Assembly: GCF_031755915.1 (NCBI RefSeq)
Contig: NC_083384.1
Location: 26,950,001 to 27,014,000 of the forward strand
DNA from: Ziziphus jujuba
Lineage: Eukaryota > Streptophyta > Magnoliopsida > Rosales > Rhamnaceae
DNA: 64,000 nucleotides
Direction: 5' to 3'
This document shows, in pieces, positions 1-10,368 of this stretch; within the stretch, counting starts at the first letter, position 1; each line of letters opens with the position of its first letter. The notes under the pieces were generated by a model. The model was given only the letters and a program-made list of their open reading frames with translations. It was not told the DNA's origin and ran no database searches. Made by a program: the position numbers and the translations under genes.

Positions 1-434
1 GATTAAAAAAATAGAGAAAATAATAATAAAAATTGCAAAAAATAATATAAAATCATATGATTGTGTTTAATTGCAGAGAACAAACAATTAAGAAGATTCT
101 AATACCTTAATTATTAAAGGACTTTAATCAACTAAGAAGAAATAAATATGAATGCCAATAATGATAATAACAATAATACTAATAATAATATTTTTTTTTT
201 TGGTCCTCTTAAACCATATAAAAATAATTTAAAAATAAAGTTTAGACATAAAAGGTCATTAAAAAATCAAATTTTATGAAGCAAAATAATGTAATAAGAT
301 GTGTGTATATATATATATATATATATTTTACATTACAAATCAACGTTTGTTCTTCATTTTGTGTATATCATAAATATTATTTCATGTTCTCTCGCCTAAC
401 ACAAAGCAAAAACAACACACAACAAAGTCTTAAG
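1..434. other. AT-rich intergenic DNA downstream of the first TLP copy
   Basis: No gene is visible. There is an (AT)n microsatellite near 308-326. The block at about 380-434, containing ACAACACACAACAA, resembles the DNA just past the stop of the third TLP gene (about 34,345-34,365). It may therefore be old TLP 3'-flanking sequence, here cut by a MITE insertion at 435. Confidence 0.5.
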
Positions 435-1167
435 TAGGGGCGGGCAAAATGCAATTCAACCCTTTTAAACTGACCAACCCAATCAAAATATCATAAATTT
501 TATGGATTGGAATGATTATTAGATTAGAAATACAAATATAATCCAACCTAATCCAATCCAAATCATATATTATATGATTAAAAAATTATATATTTTTTTA
601 TTTTTAATATATATTTTTTAACATATTCCCAAAATCCCCAAATGAAATGAAACCCTAAACAATAGCCTGCCTTATCATTATGTTGCCTTGCTGCTGCCAC
701 CACCATCATAATCATTAACCAAGTTTCGACCATCACAGCCATCAAAACTCATAGCACAACAAGCTATCAGTTGCTGCTCATTCTTCATTTCTTTGCTTCA
801 ATACTCAAATATTAGCTGCTCATTCTTCATTCTCTACTTCAAGACTCACGAGAGCTTTAAGACTCAGGGCAGCTTCACAAGCAATACTCATTCTTTGCTT
901 CAATACTCGACATTAGCTTGCTGTTCTTTCTCAACTTCAAGACTCACGGCAGCTTCACAAGCAATACTTATTCTTTTCTTCAATATTCGGCATCAGCTTG
1001 TTGCTCCAAACAGATTAACCAATCCAAACCAAACCGATCATAAATGATTTGGATTGGTTTAAAGCTTCAATGGTTTGAATTGGATTCTTCTATTAGATAA
1101 ACCGAAAATATGGATTGGATTGTATTTTGGTTCAAAACCAAACCAACCCAATCCATACTAACCCCTA
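435..1167. mobile_element. hAT-type MITE, family A, copy 1
   Basis: The element begins TAGGGGCGGGCAAAAT and ends CTAACCCCTA, a short inverted terminal pair of the TAGGGG/CCCCTA kind seen in plant hAT MITEs. Subterminal DNA is full of CCAATCC/GGATTGG motifs on both sides. A second copy with the same ends and interior lies at 20,052-20,834. The flanking octamers (GTCTTAAG and GCCTTGTG) match at only five of eight places, so any target duplication is worn. The interior has no convincing coding sequence; an open stretch at 793-1047 comes from short internal direct repeats of ACTTCAAGACTCACG. Confidence 0.6.
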
Positions 1168-1875
1168 GCCTTGTGTGCAAAACGTTCCATGTTGCCTCCT
1201 AAACTATTGTGTTTTTATCACTGAAATCCTATTAAACATGTTCGATAAATGAATCTTACGAAATTAGCGATATACAAATAATGTCATTCAATTGAAAAAC
1301 TGTTTTATCATGCTTTAGTTCATTTTTAACTATTTTGTATGTCTAATTTTGTTAAATTCATTAGATAAATGAAATATTAAACTAAAATGATAACAAAATT
1401 CAGAGGACATTGTGATACTTTTTGCAATTTGGAGAGTACAATGCAAAACATATGGTAGTTAAAAGGGGATATACATACATATATATATATATATGTATGT
1501 ATTTAACCTTTTATTTTATTTCCGTATCCAATCATCACTGTGTAGTGAGGTAGCATATACCGTTTCCACAAATTGAATATGCTTTATCTTAATAATTATA
1601 AAATTATATGTAAAGTACATAAAAGAGCAACAAAAAAACCTTCCTAATTCCAACTATATATTTCCTATATTTTCGACTACATAGGAAGTGCATAATACAT
1701 ATATATATATATATATATTATCACATTCAAGCATTGTGATTTTTTTTTTTAAATTATCAAATATTGTGTTTAAAACTTGACAACGAACGAACAAATTTTA
1801 CGCGGATAATAAAACAGCTCAATCAATCGCTGATCTTAATTAGCAAATCAGGGACAAACTGCAGCGCATATGGTT
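1168..1875. other. Intergenic DNA with (AT)n tracts
   Basis: No gene is seen. There is a palindromic ACATAC(AT)nGTATGT run near 1470-1503 and another (AT)n near 1700-1720. This is the immediate 3' flank of the minus-strand TLP copy ending at 1876. Confidence 0.5.
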
Positions 1876-2520
1876 CTAGGGACAGAAAGTAATATCATAG
1901 TCATTCCCATTTGGGCAAGAAAATAAGCTTGTAGAATCATCATATTGATAGCTATAAGCGTCGGGGCAGAGATCCTTGAAGAACTTGGAGTAACTTGTTG
2001 GCTCACAGATTTCCTGCTTGCAACAAAATTGATCGTTCCTAAATACGGTGCAAGGGCTGTTACAGCCTCCTGGATCTCTCAGCTCCATGGGGCACGGCCC
2101 ATTGATATCGGCTGTGCATTGGATACTCCGGCAACCATCCGACGTGGGCCTAAATTCCATAGGAATGTTAAACCCATTCACCAGCCAGATAGAATATGAA
2201 TCCGTGCTGTTTCGTCGAAATGTATATTCGGCGAAGGTGTAGGGAGCTCGACCATCGGCTTGGCATTGGAGGAGGCCATCGCAATCGCCACTTTCGCAAG
2301 TTCCGTTCTGCCCGTTGCCATCAAATTTGCAGTCGGTTCGGCCCCAAATGCGACCTTTCTTTTGAGATATGACGTTGAGAGTCCATGTATCACCTTGGTT
2401 GAGCTGCCTTCCGCCTTCAGGATTTGCTGCAGCCCACACAGTGTAGGAGCAGTTGTTGTGGATATGTATTCGTGCTGCGCATCAATATCACAAAAGCGAA
2501 AGCAAATATTTTTTAAGAAG
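1876..2520 (-). pseudogene. Thaumatin-like protein (PR-5), decayed copy 1
   Basis: The mature domain is open from about 2478 down to the TAG at 1876 and keeps all 16 cysteines of the family, starting at the [14 protein letters not shown] block. Two things argue against function. First, reading upstream in the same frame gives a signal-peptide-like leucine-rich stretch (2491-2520) broken by TGA at 2488-2490 and TGA at 2482-2484, with no in-frame ATG. Second, of the five acidic-cleft residues (Arg, Glu, three Asp), two Asp are replaced: the usual DISLVDGFN reads SIWLVNGFN. The TLP signature near the third to fifth cysteines is also altered (CESGDCDG for CETGDCGG). An alternative is a separate upstream signal-peptide exon joined at the AG near 2476, but I found no suitable exon within 500 bases. 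TLPs are secreted defence or stress proteins; this copy is probably silent. Confidence 0.75.
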
Positions 2521-3348
2521 CTTTTTTTTTTCTTTTTCTTTTTTTCCTTGAATTAAGTAGCTCTTACGTAATTAATTAAATTAATTAAAGAGAGATGAGA
2601 TTTATGGGAAATAATTTAATGAATAATACTTGATGGAGTTATCAAACTTGTTTCTAAAACGAAGTAATGTGGCATTATCTTATTAATTAGGTTCACTTTC
2701 TGTTATTTTTAGTTATGGTAATTTGTCAACTTCTAATAATAAATTGTCATCTAGTTTCGTATCCAAAATTTGATAAAAAATTTGATGGCGCGGGCATTAC
2801 TCTTAATCATACAACGTTCATTAAGCACTTTTACAAGTTCATTATAATATATATCACTGCTTTTTGGGTGAAGAAAGGGGACCGAAGGTCCAAAACAACT
2901 ATAAAACTATATCACGAGATGACGTAGTACCGATGCTCTCAGCTTTTGAACAAACTACAAACACCTTTTAGAGCTTTCTCCAAATAATTAATAGAAACCT
3001 AAACTACATAAGTGATTGAAATTAGCAAGGAAATCAATCACCTTGTTACATTCTCTATATGTGTGCTTCACCGAAGTATTAGCATTGTAAGTTAAAATAT
3101 GATTGCAGCTAACAATGAGCCAAAAACAAGGGGTCTGAATCTTCCATCCCCATTTTTCTATCTTCAACCCTATTCACTATTGACATATTTTTCCATTTAA
3201 TTTAAAATTATTAATAAAGAAAGAAAATAAATTAAGTGAAAATAAAATATAGCTTTTTAAGATGATTTGAGATCTATCACTGGTCAAATAGTAATGATGA
3301 TAGAAAAATGGGGACAAAAGTGATAAAGCACATGGTAGATAAATATCC
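2521..3348. other. AT-rich intergenic DNA
   Basis: No gene or clear element is seen. Contains a T-rich run at 2521-2547 that is antisense to the 5' side of the decayed TLP. Confidence 0.4.
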
Positions 3349-4560
3349 TTGTTGAGTCAGTTTTTGAGTATTGGTAGTTTTTATAATTCAATAGATTGAG
3401 TTGTAAGTGTGTTAGTCTTAATCTGTATTGGAAAATAAAGAATAAATTTCAGTTAGGAATGATAAGTGATTCAAAGGCTAACCTTGATTATCAAGTGGTT
3501 AAGCAAATTCTATTCCACACAATATTTTTTTATTATAAATTCAAGTTGACTTTTACATGTTTTACTTTGATTTATGCTTTGGGTGTTTTGCCTTTGTTTA
3601 AAATGATTTTTACAAAGTTTTTGAAAGTTAAAATACTCCATTTTGACCAAAGTTTGACCATCATTCAAACAATGGTATACATTGTTCGAACAATAGACTG
3701 CCATGTATCATTTTGTGAGTGGTGAATTTACTATTGTTTGAAAGACACATATAGTTGTTTGAACAATGGCCTACTTATCTGTCAATTTGTAACTTGTGTA
3801 TCTAGCATTCTTCGAGTAATGCATTGTGTTGTTCGAGCAATACCTGGACATGTGTCATTCCTATGTCTGCTACTTATCATTGTTTGAACAAAAACCTTTG
3901 TTATTGAAATAATCCTCCTTGTTTTATAAGAAACCCTAGTTCCTTTTGGGTTTCGTAGGAGAAAGATAGGTCTTAAAATCAGGAGAAAGATAGGTCTTAA
4001 AATCTCCATTGATAAGAGCTTAGTTTTACTATTAATGAGGAGTGCTAAAGACCCAATGAATTAAATTTAAACACTTTCTAATGATTTTCTTGATGATAGA
4101 TTAAACGTTCCTCAGCTTTTTTATGTTCTATTTATGATTTGACTTTGAGATTCTCGTATTTTCATTTTATCACATAGTGAGAGAATTAGATTTTTCCCAC
4201 CATTCAATCACCATAAACACTTTTCCTTTACCACATCAATGTTGATACTCTTTAAGATTTGTTCTCACAAAGTTTTGAGGAGCAGTACTCATGTGAGGAA
4301 GACCGTTAGGATGATGGTGGAGTTGTTACTTTTCGATGGAAGTCTAGAAGATGGCTGTTGGAGAACATTGTGAGGAGTGTTCGTTGCAACGAACTGGGAA
4401 TACAATTGTACTAGGATTAGAGATTGAGTCACACACTATATTAGTGGCTACTAATTTTTGATATTATCCACTTAGATTGTGTTTGCTGTATAATTTTCAT
4501 TTTTTAATGGATTTTTATATCAGAAGTGGTGACTAGAACCCGTGATCTTTCCAATCTAGG
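3349..4560 (+). repeat. Possible retroelement LTR remnant with repeated palindromic motif
   Basis: The region starts TGTTGAGTCAG, as plant LTRs often do. Between about 3660 and 3900 it carries at least five variants of the near-palindrome TTGTTCGAACAAT. A sequence ATATCAGAAGTGGTGAC near 4525 is only loosely like a primer-binding site. No coding sequence is convincing. I cannot place both ends, so the LTR assignment is tentative. Confidence 0.3.
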
Positions 4561-6583
4561 GTTTTCAAGTAAAAGTCTGTGTTAGATTTTAATTTATCTA
4601 TCGTTTAGATTTTTAGATTTACTGCCTTTATTCATCCATTGTGGGAGGACTAAGTCCTCGATTTTTGTATTTGCTATTTTATATATTTGCTGTGGGAGGA
4701 TTGAATATGAAAAAATTAGGCCTAAACTCTTGTAGGTTCCTTTAATATTCAATTGTAAAAAGAAAAATAAAATTTTGAAAAACCTATTCAACTTCCTTTC
4801 TAGGCATTTTCTAGGTTTTCAATCCTAAATACGCGCTATCAAGACTGATTCAAGGAAAGTGTGATACTGATAAGAGTTTATGATCAATATAATATTTACA
4901 AAGCACAAGTCGGTAGCAGAGACATAACCAATAGCATAACTACCATAGAGCATCTTAATTGTAGCTAATATGGTCACTTCTTATTATTAATCTTGTGTAT
5001 CTCAAGTATAAAAAGCTGATATAAACATATGATGTACTTGTGATTACTATTATTCAGAATAAAAGTTTAAACACATTAATTATTTATCTGTGTATTTCAT
5101 TATGGTGTCTGAGCAGGAAAAAGTAACAAAGCTTAACTTAAATGTGGCTTCTACAATTGAACCAAAATTGACAATCCAACCCTAAAAAAGAGGTATTAAA
5201 AAAAAAAAATTATATAACTAACAAAGGAAGGAAATTATGCTAGAAAAGAAAAGAAAAAAAATAGCATGTACTATTTTTAATTTGAACAAAATAAGGGCAA
5301 GAAATAGTAGAATAAAGAGAGAATGGGAACCAAGGAAATAAAGGCAATGTTCGGCAGAATTCTTGAAAAGTCAAAAACAACTTTTAAGGCTCAAAACAAC
5401 TTTAAGGCTCAAAAGTTACTACTAAGAATGTTTGAATAATTTTCAAAAAAAAATGTTTATAACCTTTTAAAGCACTTCTACCAAAGCTAATAAAAAGTAA
5501 TTTTTTTAAAAAATATTTCTGAACAAGTAAAAATAAAAGTAAAAGTAGAAGCTATGCTAAATAGGACCAAAGCATTGTTTGTCAGTGGAATAAGTGCTTT
5601 TTACTTATAAATGCTATATTTTCATTATATTTTTTTTAAAAATTAATGGTTAATTCATTTAAGCACCCGTTAAGATACTCATTAATCCAAAAACTCAACA
5701 AACCCTGAAAAATGAAATAGTTAACTCCATTTAGCCTTCATTTGGTATAACTTTGTTTATGGCCCAAAAGCTTTATACGAAGGTTAAAAGTTTTTTTTTT
5801 TTTTTTTTAAAAACAAATATAGGTGTTTGACTACTTGATTAATAAATATTTATTGACCAAATAAAAGTTTTTTAAAATTGACTTAGAAAAGCCTAAATTT
5901 TAAACTTCTTCCGAAAAAGCTGAAAATAGTTTTTTAAGGAAAATAAAGTTTTGCTTTAATGAATATTCTTTTTTCCAATGTATTCTTGAATTCTTTTAAA
6001 AAAATTACAAAACAACCTAAAATGTAACATTTTTATTTTCACCTAAATACCTAATAATTTTGGATAAAAAACTTCTTCTTTTTTTTTTTTTTTTAATTAT
6101 ATCTACTCACAAAAGATCTACCAACAAAACCTCCTTCTACAAACGTTATGCCAAAGATATGACAAAAACTAGGGAAAAAATCAATATTGGATAGCTTATT
6201 TTCCCCGATTAATTAAAAAAAAATTTCAAGTACAGGGTTACACGCTCAATGAATTAATCAACAAGTTTGACTGAAAGACAATCAACGTCATTTGGAATAA
6301 AGAAAAGAATATTAAGAAAATTAGAAAATCAAGAAGAGAGACTAATGGTGGTGGACAATAGTAAGCATCCATCAAACTACTTTTCAATTCTTTGACTTGC
6401 CGACGGAGAAAAATTTTTAAAAGTTGGAATAAATTCCTTTTTTAATTATCTTACGATTTTCTTATTAGAAAAACAACCAAAAAAAAAAAAAAAAAACCAG
6501 CAAAACATGAAACCGAAGTTTTTATTTTGCCAGGACCTAAATCTATTTTATATGACTTCTAAAATACTGCTTAGCCTTTTAAA

Positions 6584-6615
<32 letters not shown>

Positions 6616-6785
6616 TCCAAAGAATTAATGTTTTTATTTTTGGTAGAAGAGATTTTCAACATCCATAAAACGCTAAAATCAAAGCTATTAAAATGTAGTT
6701 TTTTTTTAAAAAAAAAAATTCTCATAAATAAAATAAGAAATTATAAAAGAAAAATAATAATAATAGAAACTGACCTCAATCATGG
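4561..6785. other. Intergenic DNA with MITE-like remnants
   Basis: Two direct copies of a GGCAATGTTCGGCAG-like motif (about 5347 and 5571) border a 225-base AT-rich block typical of worn MITEs. There are long A/T runs near 5790, 6080 and 6480 and an (AT)n tract at 6585-6613. No gene seen. Confidence 0.4.
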
Positions 6786-7466
6786 TTATAAAGTAATAGT
6801 ACCTTGTAAAATGTCATTTGGGCAGAAGACAACTTTATAGTCGGTCCCACCGGGACACGTAAACGTGGAGGACCGATCGTCTAAACCGAAACTGTAAGCA
6901 TCTGGGCAGCGATCCTTGAAAAATCTGGTGTAATTTGCAGGTCTTCCACAGCCGCCCTGGACGCAAGGATTAATACACCCTCCGGGTACCTTCCACTCGG
7001 TTGGGCAGTCATCGTTGATATTTGCTGCGCATGTGAGGCTGCGGGTACACTGTGGTGAGGTGGGACTGAATTCCATAGGAACATTGAAGCCGTCGACCAG
7101 TGATATATCGTAGAAGGCCGGTCCGGATTTATTTGCTTCGCCTAATCGATATTCAGCAAGTGTGGCAGGCGATTTACCACCATTTTGGCAATGGAGGACA
7201 CCCCCACAGTCACCGGTTTCGCATTTGCCATGACCCGATTCGTTGAATACGCAGTTGGTTCGAGCCCAGATGCGACCGGGTTTGTCGCCATCGACTCGAA
7301 GCGGCCATGATTCGCCTGGGCTAAGCCGCATGCCACCGCCGGGATAGGCTGCTGCCCAGACAACGAAGGGACATCTGTTTATGATATCGATACTGCCTGC
7401 TTTGGTTGATGAGATCACAAAGAGGAAACAGAGAATTTTGACAAGGCTCGCCTTTGAGAGACGCAT
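6786..7466 (-). CDS. Thaumatin-like protein (PR-5), copy 2, lacking the domain-II Cys-Cys pair
   Basis: A 226-residue open frame from ATG at 7466 to TAA at 6786, intronless. Residues 1-23 are a signal peptide with likely cleavage after TKA. The mature protein begins [16 protein letters not shown] and carries the TLP signature at residues 78-93 ([12 protein letters not shown]). The acidic cleft looks complete: Arg69, Glu105, Asp120, Asp125 and the later DD at 196-197. It differs from the usual 16-cysteine pattern. Between Cys168 (INPC) and Cys173 the loop is shortened by several residues and the adjacent Cys-Cys pair is gone, leaving 14 mature cysteines. Cys168 and Cys173 could form one bond instead of two. 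There are N-glycosylation sequons at 75, 112 and 178, and a nine-residue tail follows the final FCP. It is probably an apoplastic defence or stress protein. Whether it folds like its paralogues is inference. Confidence 0.85.
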   Translation of the reverse strand: MRLSKASLVKILCFLFVISSTKAGSIDIINRCPFVVWAAAYPGGGMRLSPGESWPLRVDGDKPGRIWARTNCVFNESGHGKCETGDCGGVLHCQNGGKSPATLAEYRLGEANKSGPAFYDISLVDGFNVPMEFSPTSPQCTRSLTCAANINDDCPTEWKVPGGCINPCVQGGCGRPANYTRFFKDRCPDAYSFGLDDRSSTFTCPGGTDYKVVFCPNDILQGTITL

Positions 7467-7506
7467 TTTAGGAGGAAGAGATGTTAATTTTAACTCGCTC
7501 TCATCG

Positions 7507-7566
7507 TTATTTTATGAAAAGGAATCATTTTCAAAGCCACGCCTGTTGCTGACAGACAAGTCAAAG
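7507..7566 (-). promoter_or_regulatory. Upstream region of TLP copy 2 with TATA-like box and W-box
   Basis: On the gene strand a CATAAAATAA TATA-like motif lies about 45-55 bases before the ATG. A TTTGACTTGTC motif at 7555-7566 contains the TTGAC W-box core bound by WRKY factors. The same eleven bases occur upstream of TLP copy 3. Function is inferred from motif and position only. Confidence 0.4.
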
Positions 7567-8058
7567 AATTCTACTTTCGATCTTTACCTTCTTCTTAGTC
7601 AGAGGAAAAAAAAAAAAAAATTAAAATAAAATAAAAATAATTGTTACTCAACAACAGCAGTTACTATTTTCTCAAGACTAAGAGCATCTTGTATTTGCCT
7701 TCGTATTGCCAAATTTTAACACAAAAATGGTTTTAGATCTCTCCAATGGCAAATTGTAAAACTTGCAAGTTGCATTTTTGAACCTAAATTTGATAAATAA
7801 AATACCATTTGGCAAACTTTGGTTATGGACCCAACTATAATAAAGTTTGTGGGTTCTATACTATTTATTAGTGTATTTTTCCTTTTTATTTGTTAAGAAA
7901 CAAGATTAAGTAGGACTCATACATCCAAACCTCTCAAACATTTGATTAAATACTTTTTTTTTTCTTTGCCAATGCTATATTTTACCATATGCCTTTGGAG
8001 AGAAAATTTTAAAAGTTGATATTAGTGTTGATATTTACCATTGAAGAGGTCATGTCAA
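7567..8058. other. Intergenic DNA, probable older repeat
   Basis: No gene seen. The text around 7685-7810 (CTCCAATGGCAAATTG and similar) and around 9060-9125 (TGCCAATTAAATTTTTGG) looks like two sides of an older repeat into which the next two elements were inserted. The ends are not resolved. Confidence 0.35.
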
Positions 8059-8583
8059 TAGGAATGTTAATTTGCCCAAACTGCGGTGTACCATCTCTAA
8101 CGGACGATTTTTCCCAAAAAAATTGGGATTGCGAGGCAGGCTCACCATAAAACCTTAAAGTCTGAATCGGGGATGGATCGGGACTGGGGAATAAAGAACT
8201 CGTCCCAAATCCGTCCCGTATATATTTATTTATTTTTTTATTTTATATATTTTGACTGTTATATTTTTTAAGGATGTATTTCATTATAATTATAAAATTT
8301 GACCTTAATGTATTTTATTTTATTTTTATTATATTTTAGTTATTTTATTTACATTTTATTCATAAAAAAAATGTTATATAAATTTCTCAAAATAAATTAT
8401 ATCAATTATAAAAAATAAATAAACGGGAAAAATTGCCCTGCCTCGTCCCCACTTCGAAAACCTCGTATCTGCCCCGCTTCTAAAAAAAGGGAAAAAAACC
8501 ACAGGGACGAGATGAAAAATTCTCCACAGAGACGAGGATGGAATTTTAAAAACTAGCTCCATCTTGTCCCATTGACATTCCTA
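8059..8583. mobile_element. hAT-type MITE with perfect 8 bp target duplication
   Basis: 525 bases starting TAGGAATGTTAAT and ending ATTGACATTCCTA, an inverted pair with one mismatch over 13 bases. It is flanked on both sides by CATGTCAA (8051-8058 and 8584-8591), the 8 bp duplication expected of hAT transposases. The interior has G-rich GGACGAG/CTCGTCC motifs near both ends and an AT-rich middle, with no transposase. It is a clean non-autonomous insertion. Confidence 0.85.
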
Positions 8584-8706
8584 CATGTCAAAGCCAATGT
8601 TTAGAAATACCACGGCAAAACAGCATTCGTTGAAGACGCTTAGAGCATATGCTAAAATGTGGATGCAATAGTGTTGGGTCTAGTCCCACTCCCTTGAAAT
8701 TTTAAC

Positions 8707-8987
8707 TGTAACAGTCCAGACCACCTGCATGCGATATTATCCGCTTAGGGTCCAGCCTGTACAGTTTTGTCAAAACGCGTATCAACAATTAGGGGTCCCA
8801 CCCCTTCACCTGCCAGTCCCACTGGCCCGGACCTCCCAGGCCCAATCGAAATACTATCCGCTTTGGAAGCTAGGTGGTGAGCCCAAATCTTCCCCTCATA
8901 GTTTTAAACGCATCTCAAGAGAAAAGTATCCGCACCCTCTTATAAGGCATGCTTCGTTCTCTTTTTCAACCGATATAGAACTTCACA
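8707..8987 (+). mobile_element. Small solo LTR with perfect 5 bp target duplication
   Basis: 281 bases beginning TGTAACAGTCCAGACC and ending AACTTCACA, so TG...CA. It is flanked by TTAAC at 8702-8706 and again at 8988-8992. The interior contains GATATTATCCGCTTAGG, AAACGCGTATC, TTATAAGGCATGCTTCG and CAACCGATATAG blocks, which I recognise as a repeat widespread in dicots. The ATCCGCTT block is present twice (about 8736 and 8857), so this copy has an internal duplication. No coding capacity. Confidence 0.75.
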
Positions 8988-8992
8988 TTAAC

Positions 8993-9932
8993 AGTTAGAA
9001 AAATTTAAAATTAAAAATTACATTATTTAATTGTATGGATTCATAGATTTTATTACTTCTAAAAAATGCCAATTAAATTTTTGGTGCTAAGTGTTCCAAA
9101 AATGCAATTGGTATTTTTGGCAATGTGTCATCGAGAAGCAAAAAAAACTTATTTATTCTCTATTTTTGCATTGTAATGGCAAATTGCTATGCCACTGAAG
9201 ATGCGTTAAGTTTGAGACAAAATAAAGGCATATCCTATATCGTTTTGGAAAACGATTTTTCATTTCAGAAAGTCAAAAATGACAAAACAAATGTGTCCGG
9301 TTGCCTTATTTCAAATTTAGAATTTGAAAAAAGTTGAAAATATTCTCTAAAATATTAGTAAATTCTGAAAAGAAAACTGAAAACAAATATATAAAAAGAT
9401 ATGGATAATATTTATTATTTTAAATAATTTTTTTTATTTATATAGATATATACGATCTTTAATATATATATATATATATATCAAACACAAATATAGATAA
9501 TAATAACCATTTTTAAAAATAAATATTTTCTTTACAATATATATATATATATATATATGATACTTACCATTTATCAAATTTAATTTAATCATTTTCATTC
9601 TCACAAAATATTTTTGACTATACTACCCAACATGTTTTTAAATTTTAAAAATAATTTTACAAGATTGATTTATAAAAATTGTTTTGAAAAACGAACAAAC
9701 CCTAAAAGTCCTTATTATATAATTTAAGTGATTATCTTATACTTTATGAAATTCATGAATTTGTTTTTAGGAAATATAGTTTGGAGCCGGATCCTTTGTC
9801 CACTCTTGGTTGTCTCCAAACTAGTCCTACCAACCAATCAATGCCACATCATTTTAAATTTTTTCTCATCTTTTAATGTTAGTTTTTTTTTTTTTTGTCT
9901 ATCTTTTTTTTTTAATTTTCATTTTTTTGGAT
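8993..9932. other. AT-rich intergenic DNA
   Basis: No gene seen. (AT)n tracts lie at about 9464-9481 and 9538-9558. Around 9783-9845 is a GC-richer block that could be a MITE end but has no partner I could find. Confidence 0.4.
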
Positions 9933-10368
9933 AAATTACATAATTGGTCTCCTAATTATATTGCTACTTATAAGTCAGTCCCTAAATTTTTAGCATTTTG
10001 GTCCCTAAACTCGTTAAAACATTGTACCGTTAGTCCTTGATATCATTCCATCCAAAATCCACTGTTAAATGCATGTGCAAATCTTGTGTTAGGGACCAAT
10101 TTGTAGTTAACTCATTATTACATTTAATTCTCAAACGATGTTTCATTATTACATTTAATTCTCAAATTATGTTGGGCATTAGAAATTGGTCCCTAAACTA
10201 TATTTTTTTGTTACAAATTGGTCTCTAAAAGGATATGATTTTCGACAAAATAATGTTTAGGGACTAACGATGTAACTTTTAATCAGTTCAGGGACTAAAA
10301 TGCCAAAAAAATTCTTTAAGGTCCGATTTATAAATGGCAATAGAGCTTTGGGACCAATAATGTAATTT
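9933..10368. mobile_element. Mutator-like MITE with long inverted repeats
   Basis: The left end AAATTACATAATTGGTCTCC and the right end GGGACCAATAATGTAATTT are inverted copies. Inversion continues inward through TTATAAGTCAGTCCCTAAA / AAGGTCCGATTTATAAAT and the GGTCCCTAAAC / GTTCAGGGACTAAAA blocks. About 436 bases, no coding sequence. The right end runs into an (ATT)n tract, so the target duplication cannot be read. Confidence 0.6.

Noticed and set aside
793..1047. 84-codon open frame
   Set aside because: Inside the family A MITE; it translates short internal repeats and has no homologous frame in the second copy.
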